Shown here: positions 1-7,881 of the stretch, one piece after another | How positions within the stretch are numbered: position 1 is the first letter of the stretch | Layout of the letters: every line of letters begins with the position of its first letter | Assembly (NCBI GenBank): GCA_030829985.1 | Contig: JAURNW010000003.1 | Coordinates: 1-40,624, forward strand | Direction of reading: 5' to 3' | Length of the DNA stretch: 40,624 nucleotides | Source: Gammaproteobacteria bacterium | GTDB lineage: Bacteria; Pseudomonadota; Gammaproteobacteria; Eutrophobiales; Eutrophobiaceae | Translations under genes and position numbers: made by a program | Notes under the pieces: model-generated | Database searches by the model: none | What the model was told of the DNA's origin: nothing | The model's input: only the letters and a program-made list of their open reading frames with translations

Positions 1-2
1 AA

Positions 3-74
3 CGTGCATTGATTAAACAAAATACCTTGGCACTACGTAAACAGATGCATTACGATAAACAACACATTAACTAA
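3..74 (+). CDS. Possible C-terminal end of a gene cut by the left edge
   Basis: One plus-strand frame is open from the left edge to a TAA at 72-74 and gives 23 residues ending HYDKQHIN. It is rich in Lys, Gln and His and looks like a normal basic protein tail, and it would be convergent with the DUF1841 gene that ends at 170. The stretch is too short to recognise a family, and an open frame of 24 codons can occur by chance. The call is tentative. Confidence 0.3.
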   Translation, partial: RALIKQNTLALRKQMHYDKQHIN

Positions 75-169
75 CCCGATGAACCGATCTGTCTCTTAGT
101 TTATGCCGCTCTTTGTCCAAAAGGTTTTGACGACGTACATTTCGAACAAGCTGTATACATTGCGCTTCA

Positions 170-595
170 TTAACAAGCCCTTTTCAAACATTCAAGATAG
201 GCATTATCATCAGGTAGAGACTGATTACGCTGTGCTTCCCATAAAATCCGGCCAAGACATTCCATCATTTTATGCTCTGCATCATGTACGGAAATAGATT
301 TATTCATTATTTTTTTAAAAACAGCACTAATACCCGCAGGCCTGTCAGAATTAACCTGCTCTTTTAATGCAATATGCATCCCCATATGTAAAAAAGGATT
401 AGATTCATTTTGCTCGACACTAAAATCATTCTCTCTGGATGATTCTTTTTGTTCAAGATAATGATGGTACTCGGGATGTTCAAGTATCACATCAGAAATG
501 ATTGCCTCTATCGGCTCTAAAGGCAGTTTTTGCTTCTGCTTACTCCATACCTGATAATAGTAATCACGCGCTTCATTTCGATCCTGCACAAACAT
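170..595 (-). CDS. DUF1841 family protein
   Basis: This 141-residue soluble protein matches the DUF1841 pattern as I know it: an N-terminal FVQDRNEARDYYYQVW segment, then LEPIEAIISDVILEHPEYH, a central NPFLHMGMHIALKEQ block with the DRPAGI turn, and a C-terminal HDAEHKMMECLGRILWEAQR helix. The conserved His and Glu residues could bind a metal, but no biochemical function is established and I infer none. Its length is normal for the family. It lies 61 bases downstream of nth on the same strand, so the two are probably co-transcribed, an arrangement I recall from other gammaproteobacteria. No clear terminator follows it. Confidence 0.85.
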   Translation of the reverse strand: MFVQDRNEARDYYYQVWSKQKQKLPLEPIEAIISDVILEHPEYHHYLEQKESSRENDFSVEQNESNPFLHMGMHIALKEQVNSDRPAGISAVFKKIMNKSISVHDAEHKMMECLGRILWEAQRNQSLPDDNAYLECLKRAC

Positions 596-656
596 ATTTC
601 CGAGCCACCCAATAAAGATAAAAAAAATTATTCTGCCGCTATTTTACGCTTGTTTA

Positions 657-1322
657 TCAAGGTTTTGCATACTTCTTTCGATCTTTCCATTCACACTCAT
701 TGAATATAACGCAACTACCACAATTAGGGGTTCGCGCAACACAGGTATATCTACCATGCAAAATCAGCCAATGGTGCGCATCTTTTTTAAATTCATCCGG
801 AATAAACTTCAACAAACGCTGTTCAACCTGATTCACGTTATTTCCGGGAGCTATCCCCGTCCGGTTCGAGACTCTAAAAATATGCGTATCAACAGCTATT
901 GTCGGTTCACCAAAGGCTGTATTTAAAATAACATTTGCCGTTTTCCTGCCCACACCAGGCAAACTCTCCAGAGATTCTCGATCCTGTGGGACTCTACTAT
1001 TAAATTTCTCTATCAGAATCCTGCAGGTTTCAATAATATTTGAGGCCTTGTTGTTATAAAGGCCAATCGTCTTTATATACGATTTCAGATCTTCCAGGCC
1101 TAATGCAAAAATGGCCTCGGGTGTATCAGCAACAGCGTAGAGTTTTCTGGTCGCTTTATTGACGCCAACATCAGTCGCCTGTGCGGAGAGAATCACAGCA
1201 ATCAATAATTCAAATGGTGTTTTATATACCAGTTCGGTTGTAGGTGAAGGATTTTGATTACGTAAAGTTTCAAATATACGAATTCGTTTTTCTTTATTCA
1301 AACCGGGACACCCATAATTCAA
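657..1322 (-). CDS. nth: Endonuclease III (DNA glycosylase/AP lyase)
   Basis: This base-excision repair enzyme removes oxidised pyrimidines and cleaves the abasic site by beta-elimination. The 221 residues carry the helix-hairpin-helix LPGVGRKTANVIL (121-133) with the catalytic lysine K127, the catalytic aspartate D145 in VDTHIFRV, and the C-terminal [4Fe-4S] cluster ligands C194, C201, C204 and C210 with spacing C-x6-C-x2-C-x5-C. The length is typical, with about nine extra N-terminal residues relative to the E. coli protein, so an internal start is possible. No strong ribosome-binding site precedes the chosen ATG. The DUF1841 gene follows closely. Confidence 0.97.
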   Translation of the reverse strand: MNYGCPGLNKEKRIRIFETLRNQNPSPTTELVYKTPFELLIAVILSAQATDVGVNKATRKLYAVADTPEAIFALGLEDLKSYIKTIGLYNNKASNIIETCRILIEKFNSRVPQDRESLESLPGVGRKTANVILNTAFGEPTIAVDTHIFRVSNRTGIAPGNNVNQVEQRLLKFIPDEFKKDAHHWLILHGRYTCVARTPNCGSCVIFNECEWKDRKKYAKP

Positions 1323-1430
1323 TTAAGTAACGTTAATCATAACTCACTACATACTTGAATAATCGTTAAGCTAATAAAAAGTAATAGATGTAATATTAAA
1401 GGTTATTCTAAGTGAATTAACCTCGACACG

Positions 1431-1450
1431 CACCTGCAAAATTGCAGGTG
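1431..1450. repeat. Perfect 8-bp inverted repeat, possible terminator
   Basis: CACCTGCA and TGCAGGTG flank an AAAT loop in the gap between nth and the 84-residue gene. The stem is GC-rich and stable, but neither strand has a clear T-run after it, so it is only a weak intrinsic terminator candidate for the minus-strand gene that ends at 1507. It could instead be a protein-binding dyad or an RNA-processing hairpin. Confidence 0.45.
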
Positions 1451-1506
1451 GTTAATTGAAATGCTTAAGTATTTAAATTACTGACTAATCTGGATCGAGA
1501 TCTAGA

Positions 1507-1761
1507 CTAAGCCGCTTGAAAACGCGACTCAATTGTTGTGGTTAATGTTTGCATATCATCAGATACTTTAGTGCCCGACTCAAGAATATGTACTGACCCA
1601 TCAATAATGGTCGAGTTCAAAGTTCTGGAATCAGCCAGACCCGAAACCTTTTCTATCTTGCCAATACCTCGTGTTTTATCGATTATAATCTTCCATAAAT
1701 AGCCGCGTGAATCACCGATAGTCCTGACTTCAATACCGCCATCATTATTTAAAGTATTCAT
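1507..1761 (-). CDS. Unrecognised 84-residue protein
   Basis: I do not recognise this family. The start ATG is preceded by a good GAGG ribosome-binding site with 7 bases between it and the start, which supports a real gene. The product is small, soluble and without Cys, signal peptide or membrane segment. The N-terminal half alternates polar and hydrophobic residues (EVRTIGDSRGYLWKIIIDK), suggesting beta strands. The C-terminal part (DDMQTLTTTIESRF) looks like an amphipathic helix. It is separated from nth by about 180 AT-rich bases and diverges from the plcP-like gene across a 207-base AT-rich promoter region, so it probably has its own promoter there. Confidence 0.65.
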   Translation of the reverse strand: MNTLNNDGGIEVRTIGDSRGYLWKIIIDKTRGIGKIEKVSGLADSRTLNSTIIDGSVHILESGTKVSDDMQTLTTTIESRFQAA

Positions 1762-1864
1762 TTATTTTTCCTCATTGATACTTTTCCAGTGCGCACATTA
1801 GATATCAATAGTGAAGGTTTTATAAATTTTATATTAAATATTTATGACATTAATCTAATTTTTA

Positions 1865-1925
1865 ACTTCATAAAAATTTCATTATTTTTCATCATTTAGT
1901 CATCTTATATAAACCTGGTTGTCAC
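1865..1925 (+). promoter_or_regulatory. Phased TCAT repeats, candidate Pho box and promoter of plcP
   Basis: Seven-base units ending in TCAT begin at 1865 (ACTTCAT), 1876 (ATTTCAT), 1886 (TTTTCAT) and 1897 (TAGTCAT), spaced 11, 10 and 11 bases. A further TTGTCAC starts at 1919, 22 bases after the last. PhoB boxes are tandem 7-mers close to CTGTCAT repeated every 11 bases. The units here match that consensus at about 4 to 5 of 7 positions. A -10-like TATAAA is at 1908-1913. The gap between the last TCAT unit and this -10 is shorter than in typical PhoB promoters, so the call is tentative. The lipid-remodelling genes downstream are what make it plausible. Confidence 0.35.
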
Positions 1926-1968
1926 ACACAAGCATCAAAGTAACGTAACTTAACGATGAGACGTAGAT

Positions 1969-2751
1969 ATGTATACTACGAATAAAGTAAAAGTAAGATC
2001 TGTTTTTATTTCAGATGTACATCTAGGTTTTCCCGGCTGTAGCGCGAATTTTCTTCTGGATTTTTTGCGTAATGTTGAATGTGAAAAAATATATCTAGTT
2101 GGTGACATAATCGATTTCCTCTATATGCGCAAGAAGTTGTATTGGCCGCAGGAACACAATGATGTGATTCGTACTTTACTAGGTAAAGCCAAACATGGGA
2201 CACAAGTGATCTATGTTCCCGGGAATCATGATGAATTATTACGTAGTCACAATGACACCGCATTTGGGAATGTCATTATAAAAAATGAAATAATACATAC
2301 TACTGCTGATGGCAAAAGACTTCTGGTGCTTCATGGCGATCAGTTTGATAGCGTTGTAAAGAATTCGCGATTGATGGCAATCCTTGGCAGCAATCTCTAT
2401 AACGTACTACTCAAAGCAAACAGATGGGTTAATTTTGTTAGAGATTTTTTAGGATTACCCTATTGGTCTCTTGCTGCAGCATTGAAACATAAAGTAAAAG
2501 GTGCTGTGAATTACATAAGTAATTTTGAAACCGCTGTATCTCAAATGGCAAAACAGAAAAAAGTTGATGGCATGATCTGTGGTCACATCCATCGCGCAGA
2601 AATCAGAAAGATAGACGAAGTACTCTATTGTAACTGCGGTGATTGGGTCGAAAGCTGCACCGCTTTGATAGAAAACAAAGATGGCAGTCTTGAAATACTA
2701 CATTGGACTGAGCAATTTGAATCCATAAAACGACTTCCGGTAGCGGCATAA
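1969..2751 (+). CDS. plcP: PlcP-like metallophosphoesterase (UDP-2,3-diacylglucosamine hydrolase superfamily)
   Basis: This 260-residue calcineurin-like phosphoesterase has all the metal-binding motifs: SDVHLG, VGDIIDF, PGNHDE, LHGDQFD and CGHIHRA. The general fold is that of LpxH (COG2908). The segments GCSANFLLDFLR, YWPQEHNDV and NCGDWVESCTA, plus a GT4 glycosyltransferase immediately downstream, fit the PlcP subgroup. In several proteobacteria PlcP is a phospholipase C that degrades membrane phospholipids to diacylglycerol under phosphate starvation. That role is inferred here from sequence and context. A general LpxH-like activity is the main alternative. The next gene starts 4 bases after this stop, so the pair is almost certainly one operon. 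The upstream region carries Pho-box-like repeats. Confidence 0.8.
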   Translation: MYTTNKVKVRSVFISDVHLGFPGCSANFLLDFLRNVECEKIYLVGDIIDFLYMRKKLYWPQEHNDVIRTLLGKAKHGTQVIYVPGNHDELLRSHNDTAFGNVIIKNEIIHTTADGKRLLVLHGDQFDSVVKNSRLMAILGSNLYNVLLKANRWVNFVRDFLGLPYWSLAAALKHKVKGAVNYISNFETAVSQMAKQKKVDGMICGHIHRAEIRKIDEVLYCNCGDWVESCTALIENKDGSLEILHWTEQFESIKRLPVAA

Positions 2752-2755
2752 TATT

Positions 2756-3772
2756 ATGAAAATAATTATCGCTACAGATGCATGGAAACCTCAAATTAAT
2801 GGTGTTGTTACAACCCTTGAAAAAACGGGTGAAGAACTAACAGCACTAGGTAATGATGTAAAATACATTACGCCTGAAGGATTTGAAACCTTCCCTTGCC
2901 CGAGTTACCCCAGTATACGCTTAGCTATTCGCCCAAAAAATAAAGTAGCATCAATACTGGATGAATTTGCACCCGATGTAATTCATATAGCCACTGAAGG
3001 ACCTATTGGACAGGCAGTTCGTGCATATTGTGTTAAAAATAATTTACAGTTTACCAGTTCATACCATACACAGTTTCCTGAATATGTCCGTCTACGCGCG
3101 CCTATTCCTGTTTCATGGACATATGCATTTCTGCGCCGTTTCCATAATAAAGCCAAGCGGACAATGGTACCCACAGCTTCACAACAACAACGGCTTCTCG
3201 AAAATAAATTTTCGAACGTTGTAGTTTGGTCACGTGGAGTTGATACAACACTTTTTCATCCTCGTGATAAAAACTTTATTAAAGCAACAAGACCTATATC
3301 AATGTATATGGGGCGTGTTGCTGTTGAAAAAAACATAGAAGCCTTTCTTGATCTTGAGTTGCCCGGCACAAAATTCATAATTGGTGATGGTCCTGATTTA
3401 GAAGCACTAAAAAAGAAATACCCGGTTGTAATGTTCACTGGTTTCAAACAAGGTGAGGAACTGGCTCGATATCTTGCAGCTGCAGATGTTTTTGTATTTC
3501 CAAGCCTAACAGATACGTTTGGTCTGGTTATGCTGGAAGCAATGGCTTCTGGTGTACCTGTTGCAGCCTTTCCGGTAACGGGCCCTATCGATGTAATCAT
3601 ACAAGGAGAAACGGGGATATTTGACAATGATCTTAAAAAGGCAGTGCTTAAAGCATTAGAACTTAAGCCGGATGATTGTGTTGCCTATGCCAGAAATAAT
3701 TCATGGCGAAATTGCGCAGAGACTTTCTTTAACTATCTCGAATCAAACATAAAAGAGTCTCAAATTAGCTGA
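2756..3772 (+). CDS. GT4-family glycosyltransferase, probable glycolipid synthase
   Basis: This 338-residue GT-B fold enzyme has an N-terminal acceptor domain with the DAWKPQINGVVTT glycine loop and the HIATEGPIGQAVR and SYHTQFPEYVR segments. Its C-terminal donor-binding domain contains YMGRVAVEKN, GDGPDLEAL and PSLTDTFGLVMLEAMASG. The first acidic residue of the usual E-x7-E motif is Asp. The family includes MgtA/PimB-type mannosyltransferases and the Agt enzymes that glycosylate diacylglycerol. Directly behind a PlcP-like phospholipase C, the likely role is converting the released diacylglycerol into a sugar lipid that replaces phospholipid, probably at the inner face of the cytoplasmic membrane. 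The sugar donor cannot be read from the sequence. There are only 4 bases between the two genes, suggesting translational coupling. Confidence 0.85.
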   Translation: MKIIIATDAWKPQINGVVTTLEKTGEELTALGNDVKYITPEGFETFPCPSYPSIRLAIRPKNKVASILDEFAPDVIHIATEGPIGQAVRAYCVKNNLQFTSSYHTQFPEYVRLRAPIPVSWTYAFLRRFHNKAKRTMVPTASQQQRLLENKFSNVVVWSRGVDTTLFHPRDKNFIKATRPISMYMGRVAVEKNIEAFLDLELPGTKFIIGDGPDLEALKKKYPVVMFTGFKQGEELARYLAAADVFVFPSLTDTFGLVMLEAMASGVPVAAFPVTGPIDVIIQGETGIFDNDLKKAVLKALELKPDDCVAYARNNSWRNCAETFFNYLESNIKESQIS

Positions 3773-3778
3773 ACCTGA

Positions 3779-3799
3779 TATTATTTTTCTGCAATAATA
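3779..3799 (+). terminator. Weak AT-only hairpin after the glycosyltransferase gene
   Basis: TATTATT (3779-3785) and AATAATA (3793-3799) can pair around a seven-base loop and are followed by a T-rich stretch (TATTTTACTTTTTG). The stem has no G-C pairs, so termination would be weak and partial read-through into the fumarylacetoacetase-family gene at 3829 is likely. Confidence 0.3.
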
Positions 3800-3828
3800 G
3801 TATTTTACTTTTTGCTCAAAAATAATTA

Positions 3829-4695
3829 ATGAAACTCGCTTCATACAAATTTAATAATAAGGTATCAGTCGGTGCTGTTATTGATGACACCATTTGTCCT
3901 GCGCCTGAAGCATACAAGGGTATGAAACACTTCCTGGAATCGGGTCTAACAGCAATAAATCAATTACAGGATAATATTAATAAGTCTTCTGATTTATTAT
4001 CCATTAACGACGTGCAATTGCTTGCGCCAATTACAAAACCGAATAAATTTTTTGGAGTGAGCCTGAATTATGCTGATCATATTGAAGAAACAGGCCTGGA
4101 AAAACCTGAATATCCAACCGTCTTCAATAAACAGAATAGTTGTGTTATTGGTCCTGATGATGCAATTCATAGACCGAGGATCTCTGAAAAGCTTGATTAT
4201 GAAGGTGAGCTGGGAGTAGTTATTGGTAAGCGTTGTAGACATGTCCAACGCGATCAGGCAACTTCTGTTATTGCAGGCTATACCATTGTTAATGACGTGA
4301 GTGTTCGTGATTGGCAAATGCGTTCACATACATGGACTTTGGGAAAATCATTCGATACTCATGGTCCAGTCGGACCATGGATAGTAACGCAGGATGAAAT
4401 TAAAGATCCACATAGTCTATCTATCAAGACCTGGGTTAATGAAGAACTGCGTCAGGATTTCAGCACAACAAATCTGATATTCGATTGTTATTACCTAATC
4501 GAATACCTCACACAGGTTATGACGCTTGAACCGGGGGATATTATTGCTACAGGAACCAGCAGCGGTGTTGGTGTAATGATGAAACCACGCGGTTACATGA
4601 AGCCAGGAGATATTGTTACAGTAGAAATTGAGAATATAGGGGTATTGAAAAACCCAGTCATTGAAGAACCCGATTCTACCAGATTTATTGAATAA
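3829..4695 (+). CDS. Fumarylacetoacetate hydrolase family protein
   Basis: This 288-residue member of the FAH superfamily has the core from about residue 65 on: PNKFFGVSLNYADH, the metal-binding DYEGELGVVIGKR (two Glu, with Asp further on), NDVSVRDWQMR, and the C-terminal ATGTSSGVGVMMKP and LEPGDIIATG segments. Members hydrolyse or hydrate beta-diketo acids such as fumarylpyruvate or oxoheptenedioate, or decarboxylate oxaloacetate, using Mg or Mn. The substrate cannot be assigned here because no aromatic-degradation genes are nearby. The N-terminal 60 residues form the usual small lead domain. The gene is convergent with the LON-domain gene, and only 5 bases separate the stops. Confidence 0.88.
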   Translation: MKLASYKFNNKVSVGAVIDDTICPAPEAYKGMKHFLESGLTAINQLQDNINKSSDLLSINDVQLLAPITKPNKFFGVSLNYADHIEETGLEKPEYPTVFNKQNSCVIGPDDAIHRPRISEKLDYEGELGVVIGKRCRHVQRDQATSVIAGYTIVNDVSVRDWQMRSHTWTLGKSFDTHGPVGPWIVTQDEIKDPHSLSIKTWVNEELRQDFSTTNLIFDCYYLIEYLTQVMTLEPGDIIATGTSSGVGVMMKPRGYMKPGDIVTVEIENIGVLKNPVIEEPDSTRFIE

Positions 4696-4700
4696 TATTT

Positions 4701-5294
4701 TTAACTGTTGTTCGAATACTGACCTGAATCAATCTTTTCTAACAGGGCCTGTATATAATCAAATCGACTCAGGGCATTATCCAACTCCAATAAAGATTGT
4801 TTTGCCGTTATCTCAAACGGCAGTAATTCAGCTAAACGATCACTCACCCAACTTGCCTCTTCAAATCTTTCTGGCTCATCCATAAAAGGTAATTCATAAC
4901 GATTGGCTATCTCTTTTAGCAGATCAGAAAAGCCCTTATATGAGACCGGCAGCAATTCATCATCTTCATCCAATAGCGTCACTTCACCTAGACAGAGCTT
5001 ATCCGGTTGGATCTCGGTTTGCTCTACCCGAAAACGCTGTTCGCCCTTAACAGTAATGCCGAGTAATCCATCATCCATTTGATCCCAATCGATAATTTTC
5101 ACATAGGTTCCCATAGGAAAAAAATCGGCAACTTGACCCGCTTCTTCGCCTTCGCGAATTAAACAGATGCCAAATCCAGTCTCAGTACGCAAACATTCAC
5201 TAACCATATCTAGATAGCGCGGTTCAAATAAACGAAGTTGTAGTTCACCCTCCGGAAATATCACTGTATTTAATGGAAAAAGCGCTATTTTCAT
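4701..5294 (-). CDS. LON substrate-binding-domain protein
   Basis: This 197-residue stand-alone homologue of the N-terminal domain of Lon protease (LON/PUA-like fold) begins LFPLNTVIFPEGELQLRLFEPRY and continues with FGICLIREG, GTYVKIIDW and LLGITVKGEQRFRV. The later helical part covers residues 115-190. It lacks the ATPase and the Ser-Lys protease domains and is normal length for the family found in many proteobacteria. The molecular function is unknown; substrate or adaptor binding is only inferred. Its ATG lies two bases after the mpl stop, so it is translationally coupled to mpl in a minus-strand operon with the upstream membrane-protein gene. Confidence 0.88.
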   Translation of the reverse strand: MKIALFPLNTVIFPEGELQLRLFEPRYLDMVSECLRTETGFGICLIREGEEAGQVADFFPMGTYVKIIDWDQMDDGLLGITVKGEQRFRVEQTEIQPDKLCLGEVTLLDEDDELLPVSYKGFSDLLKEIANRYELPFMDEPERFEEASWVSDRLAELLPFEITAKQSLLELDNALSRFDYIQALLEKIDSGQYSNNS

Positions 5295-5296
5295 AA

Positions 5297-6649
5297 TTAT
5301 CTCAGGACATCGATCAATTTTTTGTGGAGTCCACCAAAACCACCATTACTCATAATGACGATATGGTCGCCCGGTTGGTGTTGTTGTGCAATCACGGCAA
5401 CAATTTCTTCAATGTCTTTGAAGACCCGACAACGATCACCGAGTTCATTCATATGCTTTGCAATATCCCAATCCACAGTATCGGCCTGAAAAAGCAACAC
5501 CAGATCAGCTGCTATAAAAGCGCTGGCTAATGTTTCGGCATGCACTCCCATTTTCATTGTATTTGAGCGAGGCTCCATAATGGCTATGAGACGCGCGTCT
5601 CCCGCATGTTGTCGCAGGGCATTGAGTGTTTTTATTATAGCTGTTGGGTGATGGGCAAAATCATCATAAATTCGAATACACTTTGCATCAAAGATACATT
5701 CCAGGCGACGTTTAACTGATTTAAACTCGGACAAGGCGTCACATGCAGTTTCTACCGTAATGCCAACATCATATGCCGCAATAATCGCTGCCAGCGCATT
5801 ATAGGCATTGTGCTCACCTATTAAAGACCAAGCAACTTTACCTTCTGTTTCATTATTTTTTTGGACTGAAAAATGTCGATAATCTTGATCCATGTCAGTA
5901 AGTGACCACTCAGATTCTGAACCAGAAAATGATATCAATTCTGACCAACAACCCATCTCGATTACTTTATTGATCTGTTCATCATTCTGAGGGTAAATGA
6001 TCCTCCCTTGCTGAGGGATAGTTTTTAATAAATGATGAAATTCACGTCTAATAGCGGCAAGATCGTGAAATATATCAGCATGATCAAACTCAAGGTTATT
6101 TATTATTAGTGTTTTAGGATGATAATGAATAAATTTAGAACGTTTATCGTTAAACGCCGTATCGTACTCATCAGCCTCGATAACAAAATAGTCGGAATCT
6201 GAATAACGCGCCGATAAAGCAAAGTTTTCTGCTACACCACCAATTAAAAAACCTGGTTTTAAACCGGCAAACTCGAGAATCCAGCTTAATATTGTTGTAG
6301 TTGTTGTCTTGCCATGGGTCCCGGATACAGCAAGTACATGTTTATGTTGCAAAACTTCCCGATATAACCACTCAGGTCCAGAACTATAAGGAATACCAGC
6401 GTTTAACACTTTCTCCAGTGCCGGGTTTCCACGCGAGATTGTATTTCCCACGATGACCAAATCGGGGCAAGGTTCAAGGTGCTCCGCCTTATAACCATTC
6501 ATTATTTCAATAGACATACTAGCGAGTTGATCACTCATCGGTGGGTAAACATTTTGATCTGAACCAGTCACACGATGTCCCAACGATCTGGCAATCTGGG
6601 CGAGTCCACCCATAAAAGTGCCACAAATACCTAAAATATGAATATGCAT
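5297..6649 (-). CDS. mpl: UDP-N-acetylmuramate:L-Ala-gamma-D-Glu-meso-DAP ligase
   Basis: Mpl joins recycled murein tripeptide to UDP-MurNAc in the cytoplasm, bypassing MurC, MurD and MurE. The 450 residues show the Mur-ligase three-domain layout. The N-terminal Rossmann domain starts HIHILGICGTFMGG and binds UDP-MurNAc. The ATP P-loop is SGTHGKTTTTT, followed by central segments EADEYDTAF and NNLEFDHADIF. The C-terminal domain has YDDFAHHPTAI and MEPRSNTMKMG. The HHPTAI and EPRSNTM signatures are characteristic of Mpl rather than MurC. The ATG overlaps the stop of the upstream membrane-protein gene by one base (TAATG), and the LON-domain gene follows after two bases. Confidence 0.96.
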   Translation of the reverse strand: MHIHILGICGTFMGGLAQIARSLGHRVTGSDQNVYPPMSDQLASMSIEIMNGYKAEHLEPCPDLVIVGNTISRGNPALEKVLNAGIPYSSGPEWLYREVLQHKHVLAVSGTHGKTTTTTILSWILEFAGLKPGFLIGGVAENFALSARYSDSDYFVIEADEYDTAFNDKRSKFIHYHPKTLIINNLEFDHADIFHDLAAIRREFHHLLKTIPQQGRIIYPQNDEQINKVIEMGCWSELISFSGSESEWSLTDMDQDYRHFSVQKNNETEGKVAWSLIGEHNAYNALAAIIAAYDVGITVETACDALSEFKSVKRRLECIFDAKCIRIYDDFAHHPTAIIKTLNALRQHAGDARLIAIMEPRSNTMKMGVHAETLASAFIAADLVLLFQADTVDWDIAKHMNELGDRCRVFKDIEEIVAVIAQQHQPGDHIVIMSNGGFGGLHKKLIDVLR

Positions 6650-7248
6650 TAATTGACTTCCGTTGGCATTATTGCCGAGGTAAAACTGAATATGATCCAG
6701 ATATAGGTAATGGACAAAACAATTGCCAGAAACATATTAATGTCGAGAGCATGGCGCAAAATATGCCCCATTATCGCTATATTCCAACACGCTAAAGTGG
6801 CAAGAAATAACAAACCAAAGACTTGAACACCGCCCGAATTAACTGTGCTATCACTACCTATACCTATAAATAAATATAACGGTAATGCAATGATGCTGAT
6901 AATAATCCCGGTTCCCGACAATGCCGTAACTGTTTGCACCCAGCGCACAGATTTCCCATTGATCTGAAGTAATACAAAGGAAAAGAGCATAATCAAAATA
7001 ACTTCCAGACCTCCCGCCATAATAGCTTTATCTAATGGTTGCGATAACGCTGCTAACTGAATAGACAAAACTCCATACAACATCAGGCACAGTGTTAATA
7101 AATTCTTCGATGCAGGTATATCCTGCGGTCGTTTAATAAGGCGACAAATATCAAAAAAGGCAAAAAAAAGTACTTTAACAGCTAACAGCATAAAAAATAA
7201 AAGTCCCTGATTTATATCGTTGGTACAAACATTTGTTTCGACAAGCAT
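6649..7248 (-). CDS. Unrecognised multi-pass membrane protein upstream of mpl
   Basis: This protein of about 199 residues has five or six hydrophobic segments, roughly 15-34, 48-67, 77-95, 106-130, 141-159 and 170-191, with short polar loops and few charges. I do not recognise a family, although the arrangement superficially resembles Yip1-like small membrane proteins. I chose the ATG at 7248. A TTG six codons upstream (7266) is an alternative, and neither has a clear ribosome-binding site. The stop overlaps the mpl start by one base, indicating tight coupling and suggesting a role near cell-wall recycling or simply co-expression. It diverges from dps. Confidence 0.75.
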   Translation of the reverse strand: MLVETNVCTNDINQGLLFFMLLAVKVLFFAFFDICRLIKRPQDIPASKNLLTLCLMLYGVLSIQLAALSQPLDKAIMAGGLEVILIMLFSFVLLQINGKSVRWVQTVTALSGTGIIISIIALPLYLFIGIGSDSTVNSGGVQVFGLLFLATLACWNIAIMGHILRHALDINMFLAIVLSITYIWIIFSFTSAIMPTEVN

Positions 7249-7401
7249 ATTACCGTAAGTCGACAATACTTTACGATCATTCTACAACCATAGATATGAT
7301 AGCTTTTTACTATGAACATGATAAAAATAATTAGTTTTATAACGTTTTCTATTATTGTTAGTATTTTTCTGCATATTAAATAACAAGCCAGTAGGTAAAT
7401 T

Positions 7402-7875
7402 ATGGATATTAATATTGGAATCGATAAAGAACAGCGGGAAAAAATTGCTGAAGGTTTATCTCGTCTACTTGCCGATAGTTATACTCTCTATTTAAAGACG
7501 CATAATTTTCACTGGAACGTTACCGGGCCAATGTTTTCAACATTACATCTACTGTTTGAAACACACTACACTGAGTTGGCATTAGCTGTAGATCAGATAG
7601 CAGAACGCATTCGTGCGCTGGGAGTAAATGCGCCAGGTTCATATAAACAATTTGCAGAATTGACCACTATTACAGAAGAAACAGGTACACCAGGCGCGGA
7701 AGAAATGATTAAACAGCTCATCGTTGGTCAAGAAACTGTAGCGAGAACAGCACGTTCTATATTTCCATTAGTTGATGACGCAAATGATGAACCAACAGCA
7801 GATTTGTTAACACAGCGTATGCAAGTGCATGAAAAAAATGCATGGATGTTAAGGAGTTTGATAGATAAGTCTTGA
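7402..7875 (+). CDS. dps: Dps family ferritin-like DNA-protection protein
   Basis: This 157-residue mini-ferritin has the inter-subunit ferroxidase ligands in the expected order: H37 (NFHW), H49, E53, D64 and E68 (VDQIAERI). Dps dodecamers oxidise and store Fe(II) with hydrogen peroxide and protect DNA in stress or stationary phase. The N-terminus is short and has little Lys or Arg, so strong DNA binding by an N-terminal tail, as in E. coli Dps, is doubtful. An AGG ribosome-binding site precedes the ATG. The gene is monocistronic, followed by a hairpin and T-run terminator overlapping the end of nspC. No convincing OxyR or Fur site was visible upstream. Confidence 0.95.
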   Translation: MDINIGIDKEQREKIAEGLSRLLADSYTLYLKTHNFHWNVTGPMFSTLHLLFETHYTELALAVDQIAERIRALGVNAPGSYKQFAELTTITEETGTPGAEEMIKQLIVGQETVARTARSIFPLVDDANDEPTADLLTQRMQVHEKNAWMLRSLIDKS

Positions 7876-7881
7876 TCAACC

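Noticed and set aside
103-297. Plus-strand 64-residue open frame at the left edge
   Set aside because: It overlaps the DUF1841 gene on the other strand, which has clear family similarity, and shows no recognisable protein features.
720-880. GGTTCG-like strings that recall tRNA T-loops
   Set aside because: They lie inside nth coding sequence and no cloverleaf could be built around them.
1431-1450. Hairpin as another PhaR-like operator
   Set aside because: Its half-sites CTGC and GCAG are six bases apart rather than three, and no PHA gene is nearby.
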